Positions 12,301-25,086 of a stretch of 64,000 nucleotides of DNA are shown piece by piece. Below the pieces are notes generated by a model. The model searched no databases and was not told the DNA's origin. It saw only the letters and a list, made by a program, of their open reading frames with translations. Location of the stretch: the NCBI GenBank assembly GCA_030248215.1, contig JASANG010001073.1, forward strand, positions 186,001 through 250,000, written 5' to 3'. How positions within the stretch are numbered: position 1 is the first letter of the stretch; each line of letters opens with the position of its first letter. The position numbers and the translations under genes are program-made. This DNA comes from Enoplolaimus lenunculus (Eukaryota > Nematoda > Enoplea > Enoplida > Thoracostomopsidae).

Positions 12301-13312
12301 AATTAGCAGATTTATATCAAACTTTATTTAACTGTTGAGGTTATTGTATTACCTGTAAGATCTCGGGACATCTTATTGTGGTCGGCGGATAACTGCATAG
12401 CGCAAAAAAATAAATTTTGAAAATACTAACCTGTGAAAAATTGCAATGCGCCAATAGCAGTGCAAATCCAATATACATGACAACCAGCTGACGCGGATCA
12501 CTCGAGTCTGGGCAGATCAAATTGCAAAACGCAGCACCTGCCGGTACTTCAATGAGTACAAGCGCTGTAATGTGCCGGCGATACCATTTTGTCGCAATAC
12601 TGATAATACGGTCACGAACGAAAAACGTATACAAAAAATAGACACACAGAGCGATAATTGCGACACTAACAACTGAAAAATAAATAATCCACACGAGCGA
12701 ACGAGCACCAAACACAATCCATGCGACCATCGAACTGAGCGAAAACAATGCTGCAGCGACCAAAATATCGACGCCCACTGAGTATGTTGGCGGCTCCACG
12801 CGGTTATCTGCGGCAGCGGACGGAGCTCCTGCGGCCGCACCGCTCCCGTCAAAATAACCACTGAAATGTTTGCGGTAGGCGGTTTCGAATTCGGTTTCGG
12901 AAAATCGCAGCGTCAAAACGTTCATTTTTTCTTCGTGTAACAGCAACGGTCGGTCTTGATTCGACAGGATGTCTGCCAGCCGGCGATCGGTTAAATCTTC
13001 GAGTCGCGTCATCGAAATGACACTTTCGACTGCGGCTGTATGCCGCCCAAGCGAGTCTGACGAGACAAGTTCTGGGGCGATACCAGCGTTTGGACCCATT
13101 CCGTTGCCTGAGAGACCGGCACCGGCACCCATCGCACCGCCAAAACCAACAATACCGCTACCGCCACCGTCTAAACATCGCGCTGCATGACGCTGATCGA
13201 TAAGTTGGTTTGTGTCGACTAGAGCGTTCAGAGACAACGATTTGCGTGGCTGATTAAGACGCTAAAATATGATTATAAGACGCATCAAATAATAATAATA
13301 ATAACAATAATA

Positions 13313-13348
<36 letters not shown>

Positions 13349-16300
13349 GAACCAGTCGTAGTGGGACTACATGTATTGAGCGAAGCTTGAACACACTTAC
13401 GTAGTTAAGCTAATATGCAAATTAGTTATAAGCTAACTACAATGCCGATTCCAATTTTAATTGACGATTCTTAACGAACAGATACTGCATTACATAATAA
13501 TAATAATCGCAAAGACTTAAACCCTAACAACCATTATATATAACACAGACGAGAGCCATGACAGTTTTCCGATTAGACGCACTAATATACGTCAAGAAGT
13601 GAAATTAGTAGCACTCACCTTTATACCAGGTTGATTTGATACAGTTTCCGCTAACAATTTTGTTCGCAAACTTCCAGAACGATTGATTGAAGGATCTGCC
13701 GCTGGCATTTTTGTTGCCGAACTTGAGATCCACTACAAATAACGGTAGAAAATTAACATCACAAGAACCAAGCTACTGTGCGCGCCGGGATGGAAATCAG
13801 TGTCGTTTTGAGCAGTCATTAAGCGGGGAATTTTTTGTTTGCCTAAATTTCAATTTTATCGTTTCCGCCAAAAGCATCAAAAAAATTTTTTACAAACATT
13901 GATTTTCACCACAGCCATTACAATACCTGCAATGATTCAACAAGGCGTAATGCAACAGTTTTCGAAATGGAAGACATATTGTAGCAGTAATTATAATGTA
14001 TGGAAGACATTTTGTAGTAGTTTATAAAGTCTATTTAACTCTCCGAATACCTTTCTAACTATCACTATTGATGTTATTTTGGTCAAACGCAATAAAATGA
14101 CAATAACTCGCCTGTCCTGAGCCATTAGCTACAGCGGGAACTATAGCAGTCCCGGACGCAACAGTACGCGTAGTTTCTTGACCATGGTCCGTTTCAACTT
14201 CTGAACTATCAATGTGTCGAATGCCCAATTCACGTGCCCATTCTGGAAGTTCTGAAGAGCTTGCTAAAACCCATACAAACAGGAAACTGCGGACCAGACA
14301 AAAACGGCCACAGCATTTCATAAATAATGGGCTTTGCTAGTTTATTTCTGCAACTCTAAAAACTGACCGAAATAACAATAACAAAAACAGAGACTGATCA
14401 AGTACTTCTCGCTGTGTTTGCTCATTGTTTATCCTGTGTGCTTTACGTCAAGTTTCGTGATTAGTACATGCCCGCGTGAAAAGATATACCAAACGCAATT
14501 TTATGTATGTCAAAGTCATTACAATTTCCCAGCGACATTTCATCAGAAATATTGCGTTGATTCTTAATTAAAGTAATAATGGTGGGGCTCCGATCACAAA
14601 TCTAAGCAAAATATAAAAATGTGTCAATAGTGGCCAACTAACCACTATGATCTGATCCGATAGTTTTTCCACGTCCGATACCACCACCGCCGACGCCACC
14701 GGAATGGGCACCACTCGACCCGGAACCTGTTGTGTTTGTCCCAGCTGGAAGAGAGCCGGACACAGACCCGACACCACAAGGGACGTTTGCCGCATGCTCT
14801 GCAGCTATAGCGGCTGATACTCCGAGACCACTATCACCAAGCGACGACAACCCTTGACGCGGGCCTTCGACACCCCCTGCTACATTGCTAGCAGTCAAGG
14901 GAGAAGCACCGCTGCCTGCGCTGGTTGCAGTTGGTACAGCACCAGTGTTTGGTGCACAGGCGCACGTTTCGCCTGAATTTGAGGTGGCGACAGCAGCAGC
15001 TGTTTGAGACATTTTTGCAGCTGGTAGGGATGTGCCGTTTAATGGTACACCCGCGGTTGGATATCGTGGTGGAATACCGCTGCCAGCCCGACTTGGTAGC
15101 GTAACTGGTGCGGCGTGACGATGACGACCACTGCCGCCGCCAGTTGTGCTCCCGGCAACAGACGGTGGTCGACGCGTCACAAAATACGTCTGTGACTCTG
15201 AAATATTTGGAATATTGCTTTTACATGCATATTGCACGAACTGCAATGCCTGGAACATACGACCATTAGTCTGCGTATTGCGCAGCAAAACATCAAGTAC
15301 CGCAACGCGTTGCGCATCAAAACAGCAAGTATTCCAACCTAAGTGTTGCGCCTAGTGAAAACGGGACCCGTATTCTGAAATGTGTAGTACCTATCGCCAG
15401 CTTGTGATTGAAAGATTTTGTGACTTTCGAAAAGCAGCACATTTGAGAACACGATCCCTGAACTTAGTCACATTTACAACTTAATGCACTAGACCCATTT
15501 ATTTAGTACTAGGTAATGCAACGTCGTGCACAAGTTTTGAGTTTATAGCACTAGAACCATCTATTTGTACTACGTAATGAATTTAAAATTAGAGTCCTTA
15601 AAACCACTACAGGGGTCGCGACGCAAAACTTTTACCAACACAGTCAGCAACGAATAACAATTACTATAGCTCATCTAATTTTTGCGATTACTATAGCACG
15701 TCTAACTAAATTTTAAAAGAAATACCCACCACGTAATCCAGGGCCATCTTCAAGAACATAGCGATCGCGATATCTCAACGCTGCTGCAGTTTTGTCTGAC
15801 ACGTGAACGCACCCAGCCAGACCGCTGCTCTCCATTTCATTTGCAAATGAGACGTCATTTGAGAATACATCAAATTTGAACCGATGGGTGCCGACAATGC
15901 CGCACATAACTGTTCCTATGAATTAGTAAATTTCGCAACTTTAATGGTGCTATCAATAGCACGCAAACAGAAATCGTTAGTTAAGGTGGCAATAAATTCT
16001 ACAGGGGGCGGGAAGAAATTATTTGGGCTTGGAGATACGAAAAAAACATTCTTGGAGACCGCGTCTCCCTCGCTGCGGCTCTGGCTATCAAAACAATACG
16101 TATGTATTGCTATATAAGGTTGCGGTCAAGAATCTACGTAATTTGCTAAGCCAAGTCAAGGTCCTAATTCAACAAAATCCTTACTAAAAAATTTTGACAA
16201 AACCATTTGTCATACCAGTATGAATTCCGACTCTCATGTTGACTTCTTGACTGCGATCAATATCAAACTGTGCGATTGTTCGTACCATAGCAAGTCCCAT

Positions 16301-19300
16301 TTCCACACAGCAATCTGCATGATCATCACGTGGTGTTGGGCATCCGCTGACACAATAGTAACAATCACCGAGCGTAGAAATTTTTTCACAATTAAACGTA
16401 CTACATAACTGGTCAAATCTGCAAACAGCAATAGCATAATACAGCAGGTAAATTTAGCAAAGAAATGTAACAGACGAAATTTATATATGAAACAATACGA
16501 AAAATCAATTTATATGGTTAACTATAGGAGATGAACGGTAAGTAACATCTTTTATAACGTGAAAACCATCCTGCAAATTTACTGGCCATTTTGTTTCAAT
16601 CTTCGGGACTAAGTTAGGAACAAAACCAAGAAAAACACCCCCGATAATAAGTTTCTGAGTAGTCTAGAAAGACTGAAACAACCTAAGATAATAAATTTAT
16701 AGTTACATAATTAAAGCCTAGGTTTTAAATTCTAAAACCACGAATCTGTCTGTCCTTAAAAAAATGCAATGGCAAGTTATTGGAAAGCGAGACTGGACGA
16801 AATAAAAATATCTGCTTAGTGCTTAGACTTGTAATACTGAAACATACAACTTACAACCAGGGTGCAACCGGAATTCCGGTTACGGTTCCGGCATTTTTTC
16901 ACCTTCCGGTTCCGGTTCCGGTTCCGGTAAATTTTTACCGGATTTAAAAATTCCGGTATTATAATTTGGCCGTTTTCTTAACTTTGCTAATTTTTAAGAA
17001 TCTCTTTTGAAAGCCACTTGTACTCCGAATATAAGCCATTAATGGTGGATTTCACTTCATTCGATGATGAAAATCTAAAATACAACAAATAAAATAAATA
17101 CCTATGTTCGACTAAGGTTATTTCACAAATAATAGAGCGAAAAATAAGATTAAAATGAAATTTTTGGTGAAATGCATTTTTCACTTTCCGGTTCCGGTTC
17201 CGGTAAAATTTTCAAATTCCGGTTCCGGTTCCGGTAAATTGTAATTCCGGTTGCACCCTGCTTACAACGATTACAATTATTAAACAAAATATTAAAAGTA
17301 ATACCTGCCAAACAAATCATTCAACAGATCAACCAATTCTTCGGCAGTTTTGTTTGAGGACATTCGTGTAAACCCAGCAATATCGGCAAACAATACCGAT
17401 ACATTGCTCATGGTTTGCATAAAGAAAAATCTGAATACCTTCGCCCCAGATGCGTCCCCACCACCTGCTGTCACCGGAGTTTGCTGCGCTTCCACGCTAT
17501 GCGGTCCGCCTGAATGCAGCGCACCTCGAGGTCCGTTACCTAAAATAAACATTTCAATGATTCAATAAAAACTGTATAATTGAAATTTTATAATTTCGCA
17601 TTAATATTTGTTATTTAACACTGAATAAATCACTCAATGGCGGTTTTTAATTCGCAGGGCTACTTCATGCATTTTCATAAAGATAACCTGTCCGTCTACT
17701 CTCTCATACTATGAACATCTTTGAGAGAGTACTGGAGACACGCCTGCGGTCCATAGTACACCTAACAGCAAACCAAGCTGGATTTGTCAAGGGCTGTGGA
17801 ACCACCGATGCAATTCATGCGGCACGACTACTAGTAGAGAAGCACCGCGAGAAGAGAAGCCCTCTACACATTGCGTTCCTTGATCTAGAGAAAGCCTTCG
17901 ATCGGGTACCCCACGATCTAATTTGGTACTCTCTTCGCTCGCATCTGGTACCAGAAAAGCTCGTCAATTGGATAAAGATACTGTACGCCAAGCCAAATAG
18001 CCGGGTGCGATGTCCAGCTGGAATATCGAACAATTTCAACGTCACTGTTGGAGAATACATGACAACAGACCCGAACGTCACAGACGCCATCAAAGTATCT
18101 GATATTTCCCTGCCGAAAACCGATAGCTTCAAATACCTCGGTTCTACACTATCTGCCGATGGTTCGCTCAAGGCTGAGATCACAACTCGGATAAACGCCG
18201 CCTGGGCGAAATGGCGCAACACAACCGGCATATTTTGCGCCCAGCGTATGCCTAATACGCTGAAAGCAAAGGTCTACAAGTCAATTGTACGACCTATTGC
18301 CCTCTATGGATCCGAATGCTGGCCAGCAACCAAAGAAGATGAACATCGACTTTCGACTATGGAAACAAAAATGCTTCGGTGGTCGAGCGGCGTGACCAAA
18401 CTAGACCACGTTCGTAATGATGACATAAGGCAAATGTACAAGGTGATCCCGATCGCTGAGAAAATGCAAGAAAGCAGAATGCGATGGTATGGCCATGTCT
18501 TACGTGCACAGCCATCAACAATGGATAAACACAGCTTCAACATGGAGGTGCCAGCGAAAAGACCAAGAGGCCTACCAATGCAGCGGTGGAGCGATGTGCT
18601 ACACATAGACCTGAAGAAGAGTGGATTGCATCCTGACAATGCCGAGGACAGAGTCAAATGGCGTCAGAAATCCAATAGAGCCGACCCCAAATAGGGACAA
18701 AGGCCAAAGAAGAAGAAGATATATATATATACTTCGATATAAAACAAAAACTTAATCACACCTTCGACATGAAACAAAAACTTAATTCAAAGTTGAAATT
18801 CAACAGTAAAATTTAGTTTCCTGTGACTTACATCAGTCGTCAGTCCTCATAGACTACTCACGCCTTAAAATATTATTACGTACTAAGAAAATTTTAATCT
18901 GTAAAAAATTTAAAATTTACTCTCAAAATCCCACATTTTGATTTTTTCGTTAACCCTAGTTTGAAGCGTGAAATTTGAACCGCCCATAAATTTCTCGTTA
19001 ACCATACCCTAGGTTCAATCTGCTATTCAGATCAACCGAGGCCAAACAATAACTAACAGATCTCTCCAAATAACCATAAAGCAGAATCAACACTGATTGT
19101 CGGTAATGCGTTTAATCATATAATAAACTTGATTCGACAATTAGTTTAGCAGCTGTTCAGCCTAGGCCATAAATTGTTATACCGAGACCGAGACAAAACT
19201 CTCATTTATGGTTATTTTCGAGCAATAACCGCGACCGATTTTTCTAGTTTATGAAAAACACAATTAAGTGAAGTATTTAAATTTTCTTGACTTTTCTCGC

Positions 19301-22300
19301 TGTTTAGATGAAGGAATAATCGGTGCCACCCGGTTATGCATATATAATACAAATACATGTACCGGTTGCAGAGGCAGCTGGTGTTGTAAACATTTCTGCA
19401 ACATCCGACTGCGCCATCATTTCGTCGTAGATCACTCGGGGCATTACTGATTCGATCATATTTTCGTTCAGACGTTGTTCGACTTCTAGATTTCGCCGTG
19501 CCATCAGCGATTCGCCGACTTTTAGAAATGTTTTGCGCTCACGCACCTGAATGCAGAACACAATGAAACTCAATTAAAATCTGTTAAAAAATAAGAATCC
19601 GTGTCAAGATATACGTATCTTTGATGCCAGCTTCACGTCACAACCAGTTAATTAAACTATCCAGAGTTGCAACAGGGACTAAACATTGCCGTTTCAGGAA
19701 CAAAAATATGCAATATTACCAGAACGGAAAAGGAACCGGACCATAAATTTGAAATAAGTTTCATTGCCGAACTACTGTTAAACGCGCGTTTAACAAATTT
19801 TTTATCGGGTTTATCATCTGGTATTTATTAACCTTGGACCATACATACGTACATAGGATTTTTAAATCGAACAACTTATTAACGCATTTTAACGAGTTGC
19901 AAAGATATTTCCTTCGAAATAATTTTTCCAACCAAAATTTTCTAGTGTGAAGAGAACCCGGAATCAAATTTTAGCAGGAATTCCGGTGGGACTCAGATTA
20001 TCACCAAATTCCAAGCACAATAAACCTGCATATACGTACAATAAATATCTGCGTTGAAATGTGCAAAATAAAAGCTGGCAACAAATAGTAAGTCTGTGGT
20101 CTGGAAGTAACCAGATGACGAAACAAAACGCCATAGCAAAATAATACGTAGGCATTTTTACGCAACTAACCTGACTTAAAATGAAAATATGCAGCCCAAG
20201 GATGTGTACAGCAACGTGAAGCAATAGTTTAACAGCAATTGGGTCAGCTGGCAACCGTTGTAAGCTGATTATCTCATACAAAGCCGAATAGATGGCGCTC
20301 GATACGATACACACGTACAACGGCAGTGGAATAATTGTGTATAACACAAGTATTACCTTAAAGATAAGCGGAACAACTTTTAGCAGAACAATATATAAGT
20401 TTAACACGTTTTCAGTTCCGGCTTAATATCCGGAAAAACCAACAACCAACAGCTGTATTTGGTTTCGGTGACCGGTATAAATAGGAAGTTTTTTTCAAAA
20501 TTCGAAATGGGTTTTTTGAATCTGAATGGTTTTTTGAAAAATGAAAGCAAACAATTAATTTTAAATGAGTAAACAAACACATACTTTTACGCGACACAAA
20601 TACTACTAACAGTGCACAAATTCCTTTCGATCGCTACAGATAACTGGAATGAAAATTTGAGGCCGGAACTTTTTATTTACCATTTAAATTGGAATAAAGT
20701 AGTATATATATAATATATATATATTTATATATTTATATATATGTCGTGTTACTAGTTCCCCGGTTACCATTACAAGAACATCCGGGTCGTAACCAATGTC
20801 TCTTCACGATTACAACACAATACAATGGCGGTGACTAATAACACTAACCTCTAGCGAACTGATGAAAGCGCCGACCGAGCTCAGTATACTCGGCTCGACT
20901 GTGAAAAACAACAGACTCAGTATGCAGACTAAAAACATTACAATGAACGATGTCGGCAAATAAAAACGGGTATAATGCCGTGAGAATGTAAACGCAAGCA
21001 TGCATAGTACAGCGACGATGAGCGTTGCGCAACCGGTTTGAAATTCCATTACGTCTGCGATTGAGTTTGCAACTGACAAATGAAATATGAGCCACAGCGC
21101 GCACGATAAAATAATATAGCCAAGGCCCCAACGAAATCGTGTTCGTAGCTGTGGGAACGAATTACGCCAATATTGTCGTTCAAGCACTGGTGAACTGAAT
21201 TGCGGATTCCACCATCGTGAAGACTCGCGTTCGAACAAAAACACCGATTTTCGCTTGCGCAGCCTACTGCTACTGCCTTCTAAAATAATTACCAAACATG
21301 CAGCATGTTTAACCAATTAGTACAGTTGGGCCATAATAATTATTGTTATATTTAAATAATATATATAATATATATACATATATATACGTATCAGGGTGCA
21401 ACCGGAATTACAATTTACCGAAACCGGAATTTGAAAATTTCACCGGAACCGGAAAGTGAAAAATGCATTTCACCAAAAATTTCATTTTAATCTTATTTTT
21501 TGCTCTATTTGTGAAATAACCTTAGTCGAACATAGGTATTTATTTTATTTGTTGTTTTTTAGATTTTCATCCTCGATTGATGTGAAATCCAATATCAATG
21601 GCTTATATTCGGCGTACAAGTGGCTTTCAAAAGAGATTCTTAAAAATTAGCAAAGTTAATAAAACGGCCAAATTATAACACAGGAATTTTTAAATCCGGT
21701 AAAAATTTACCGGAACCGGAACCAGAAGGTAAAAAAATCCCCGAACCGGAACCGGAATTCCGGTTGCACCCTGATACGTATATAATATATATAGCTGTAC
21801 ATAATACCGAAACTCAGTCAAGCTTGCTTGTCGGTTGTCATGCACACTTAAGAACGTAAGTTTATATACGTCTAAATAGTAAACAAAAACTAGCAAGTGC
21901 AGCCATATAACCTAATGGCTACTGCCTAATTGCCATAAGTAAATATCACAATATAATATATAGTATAAATATACACATGTATTAGAGTTGCCCCAGGATA
22001 TATATGTATACATATAGTACAGATACATATATAAATCAGGGTGCAACTGGAATTACAATTTACCCGAACAATCGAAACCATAATTTGAAAAATTAACCGG
22101 ATCCGGAACCGGAAAGCGTAAAATGCATGCCACCGAAATATTCATTTTAATTTTATTTTTTACTGTATTATTGGTGAATTAACCTTAGTTGGGTATTGAC
22201 TTAATCTTCTGTATTTTAGATTTTCCTTATCCACTGAAGCGAAATCTACCTTCGATGGTTTGTTTTCGGTGAGTAATTAAATCTATATATTTCATTTTCA

Positions 22301-25086
22301 GCGTCACTAATTGAACAGGCTTGTAACAAGCAATCTAATTTCAGCGTTAAAGGGTTTTAGGTGCGAGGAATCCAAATAGGCTGTTTACAAACCTCCAAAA
22401 CCGATAACTGAGTAGTTAGCTAATAGATAATTTGCATATTGGCATAGTTTATAAGCCCAAATTAGGACGTTTTACAATATTTTAGTAATTATTAAGGTTA
22501 AAGGCAATTTAATATCAACACTAAAGGGTTTTTAGGTGCGAGGAATTTGAATAAAAGGTTTACAAACTCCCAAAACCGATACGTAATTGAATAGTTCGCT
22601 AATAGCTAATTTGCATATTAGCTCAATTGACAAGACAAAATTAAGACTTTTTAAATTATTTCAATAATTATTAGGGTTACTGAAGGTTCTTGGGTGCGAG
22701 GAACCTAAATAGACTGTTTACAAAGCTCCACAACCGATAATTGAGTAGTTCTTGGCTACTAGATAGTTTGCATATAAGAATAATTGACCAGTCGTAGTGG
22801 GACTACATTTATTTAGCGAAGCTCGAACAAACGTAAGCAATTAAGGTAATATGCAAATTAGTTATTAGCTAACTATTCATTTACCGGTTTTGGAGGTTTG
22901 TAAGCAATTTCGTCAGATTCCTCGCACCCAAAAACCCTTCAGCCATCCTAATAATTATTGGATTAATTTAAAAAGTCCTAAATTTGTCTCGTCAAAGCAA
23001 ATATGGAAATTATCTATTAGCTAACTATTCGACAATTGCTTTTAAAGGTCTGTAGACAATTTATTCAGATTCCTCGCACCCGAAAACCCATTATTGCTGA
23101 AATTAGATTGCTTGTAACCCTAATAATTAGTGAAACATTGTAAAAACACCTAATTTAGGCTTATCAATTATACTTATATGCAAGTTATCTATTAGCTAAC
23201 TACTCAATTATCGGTTTTAGACGTTTGTAAACAATTTATTCAGATACGTCGCACCAAAAAACCTTCAGTAAACCCTAATAATTATTTAAAAAGTCCTAAT
23301 TTTGTCTTGTCAATTAAGCTAATATGCAAATTAGCTATTAGCTAACTATTCAATTATCGGTTTTGGAGGTTTGTAAACAATTTATTCACATTCCTCGCAC
23401 TCAAAAACTTTCAGTAAACCCTAATAATTATTGAAATAATTTAAAAGGTCCTAGTTTTGTCTTGTCAATTATGCTAATATGCAAATTAGCTACACTTCGC
23501 TCGTAGTTTTTTCGAAAATAAAATATTTTATGCAATTTCTATCATTCAATACGTAATTGTCTTCACAAATAAAACGGCGTAAATCCCACAAGTAACGCTG
23601 CTAATGCTCCGGACACGGCAAATAAATTAGCTTTCACGTTCGGCATTTTATACTACAAGTTTCACAGCGTAATTAATATATACTTGTGGCGGCACAGTTG
23701 TCAAAATGTCTGAAGTAGCAGTTCAGGACACAACATAATATATAAATATACATAATACATTTAATTAATGAAATATAAACACTGGTTTTACCGCTTCGAT
23801 TAGTCTGCTGTGGAGATGGTTCTTCTCGACTGCCCCCGTTTCGACGGCTTCCACTGCCAGCAGGACTAGAACGATTGCGATTTCCATTTGACTGACGACT
23901 GAGCTCAGCACCACCCTCGCTCTGAATATCCCTTGTTTGATTTCCTAGCCGTCCCTCACTGTGGCAACCATTCCCTTCACCTCCCCGAGATGAAAGAGCT
24001 CCACCACCATTCCCCCCTTCAGGCGCAGACCCGCAACTCAGCATTCCCGATACTGAACGAGGATGGGAGCTGTTTTCGTTACCGTTCGGAGAGCCACTGG
24101 CTGGATGACTTTTTCCACAAGAGCCATCTTTACCTCCTCCTCCCACCGCGGTTCCATTCGACAAAGACGAATGTTTGGACCCTATAGAATTTCCACTCTT
24201 ATTACTACACGGCGCATCTCCTCCACAGCCGCCTGACCGTGCCGCACGTAACTGTTGTCTAATACCACGATTTAAATTGCACCCATCACTTTGTGGCCGA
24301 CTACGGTCGTCGTGTTGATTGTAACGTCGGTGTTGAGTTGGCTGTTGTAGCTGTTGCTGTTGGTCATCGCCGTCTCCGAAACCATTATCATCGCCGCATT
24401 CATCATGGTCCTGATAATAACCAAGTCAAATATATAATACGTAGGTCAAGCTGATACCTCAAACGGATTCAAGTTCGCGCATAACTACTTTCAGATTGTG
24501 TTATTTAAAATCTCATTGTGTTTTTGGATTTTGTAGTTCAGACATCCAGAATAAGTCATTACATTCGTGTACATCTAAATACATATTGGCTATTGCATGA
24601 GTACGTGGGACATAAATATAAATAGCACCAGAGATGTAATAAACATTATGTAGAGATTACCAGACGACAGTATGAATAAAAACATGTATATATACCTATT
24701 CACTATGTAAAATTCTATAAAAGGACGAGATCCTGATTGATAAAGAGGTTTCAACAGTCTGACAACATAATTGTGCGGGTAACCTAAGACCAAGAATAAT
24801 AAGATATACAATTTCAAAAAATGCGACTGAACTGACTTGTTTTACTAGCATCGGCGCCTCCACATCGCTACTAGGCCGCTTATCAGGGTTACCCATTATA
24901 TTTGTGTGATGGCGGCGAATACTAGGATAGCGTTCCAAATGACTGCGGCATATTCGAGCAAAAGAACGACTTAACGTCGAAATATTTCGTTGGCGTGACG
25001 TAAACGATGAAGATCCACCGCCGCGTGCGCCAGTACCGCTGTTACTATCACGATCCCTGTGGAAGGATAGTGATAGCGACTTCGAC
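9388..25086 (-). CDS. ADCY9: membrane adenylyl cyclase, ADCY9-like (15 exons found, 5' start not found)
   Basis: Makes cAMP from ATP at the plasma membrane. Exons on the minus strand: 25086-24837, 24410-23792, 21279-20849, 20356-20171, 19546-19363, 17539-17305, 16418-16216, 15915-15730, 15197-14643, 14263-14112, 13732-13619, 13261-12431, 12081-11916, 11519-11248, 10107-9388. All phases join, giving about 1,700 aa; human ADCY9 is about 1,350. Order: Ser/Gly/Asn-rich cytosolic N-part, first six-helix block (exons 3-4), helical linker RRNLEVEQRLNENMIESVMP, C1a with VSVLFADIAGFTRMSS and STLGDCYYCVSG (both metal Asp) and MRVGIHTG, a Gly/Ser/Ala-rich C1b, second helix block (exons 12-14), then C2 with EKIKTIGSTYMAA and YYDIWGDTVNIASRM. 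The VKGIDGGMYTVLL end lacks the second Lys of the usual VKGKG. The YSTGVEDRIQV stretch is ADCY9-type. The first exon found opens at an acceptor, so at least one exon lies further upstream. Confidence 0.93.
13288..13348. repeat. (AAT)n microsatellite
   Basis: Near-pure AAT/ATA trinucleotide tract in the cyclase intron between exons 11 and 12, followed at about 13352 by CCAGTCGTAGTGGGACTACA, the same end sequence that occurs inside the satellite block at about 22790. Confidence 0.85.
16858..17260. mobile_element. hAT-type MITE with 8-bp target duplication
   Basis: 403-bp element with inverted ends CAGGGTGCAACCGGAATT and AATTCCGGTTGCACCCTG, flanked on both sides by the exact 8-mer CTTACAAC (16850-16857, 17261-17268). 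An 8-bp duplication and CAGGG-type ends are hAT hallmarks. The subterminal parts are runs of CCGGTT/GGTTCC. The interior contains a 65-codon frame on the minus strand (KNAFHQKFHFNLIF...) shared with the copy at 21392-21773, but no transposase. It lies in the cyclase intron between exons 6 and 7. Confidence 0.93.
17655..18720 (+). mobile_element. RTE-type LINE fragment with internal deletion
   Basis: The frame 17711-18694 encodes 327 aa matching the C-terminal half of RTE-type reverse transcriptases: DAIHAARLLVEKHREK, FLDLEKAFDRVPHDLIW, then ALYGSECW, the MLRWSSGVTKLDHVRNDDIR and MRWYGHVLR motifs, RPRGLPMQRW and the terminal DRVKWR...ADPK. The upstream bases still resemble the RLLSHTM start of this region. 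After the finger/palm part (NNFNVTVG) the protein jumps to EYMTTDPN. This skips the roughly 90 residues that hold the catalytic YADD box, so it cannot reverse transcribe, yet the frame stays open. The endonuclease half is absent (5' truncated). It ends in an AAGAAGAAG tail and an AT microsatellite. Inserted antisense in the cyclase intron between exons 5 and 6. Confidence 0.9.
21392..21773. mobile_element. hAT-type MITE with 8-bp target duplication, inverted copy
   Basis: 382-bp sibling of the 16858-17260 element in the opposite orientation, with the same CAGGGTGCAACCGGAATT ends, flanked exactly by ATACGTAT (21384-21391 and 21774-21781). It lies in the cyclase intron between exons 2 and 3. 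The interior frame (KNAFHQKFHFNLIFCSICEI...) is nearly the same as in its sibling. No transposase. Confidence 0.93.
22037..22265. mobile_element. truncated hAT-type MITE copy
   Basis: Begins CAGGGTGCAACTGGAATTAC and follows the 21392 copy through TTCATTTTAATTTTATTTTT and TTAGATTTTCC, then loses similarity where the satellite block starts. Only the left part remains. Confidence 0.75.
22266..23510. repeat. tandem satellite, about 165-bp unit, in two inverted blocks
   Basis: About seven imperfect units. Each contains a TGCGAGGAAT box, CCAAAACCGATAA, GCTAATAGATAATTTGCAT and a short GTCCTAATTTTGTCTTGTCAA stretch (or the complements). The first three units run in one orientation to about 22790; the rest run in the opposite orientation. 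The switch is marked by CAGTCGTAGTGGGACTACA, which also occurs at about 13352. Each unit carries an ATGCAAAT octamer. Located in the cyclase intron between exons 2 and 3. Confidence 0.8.
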
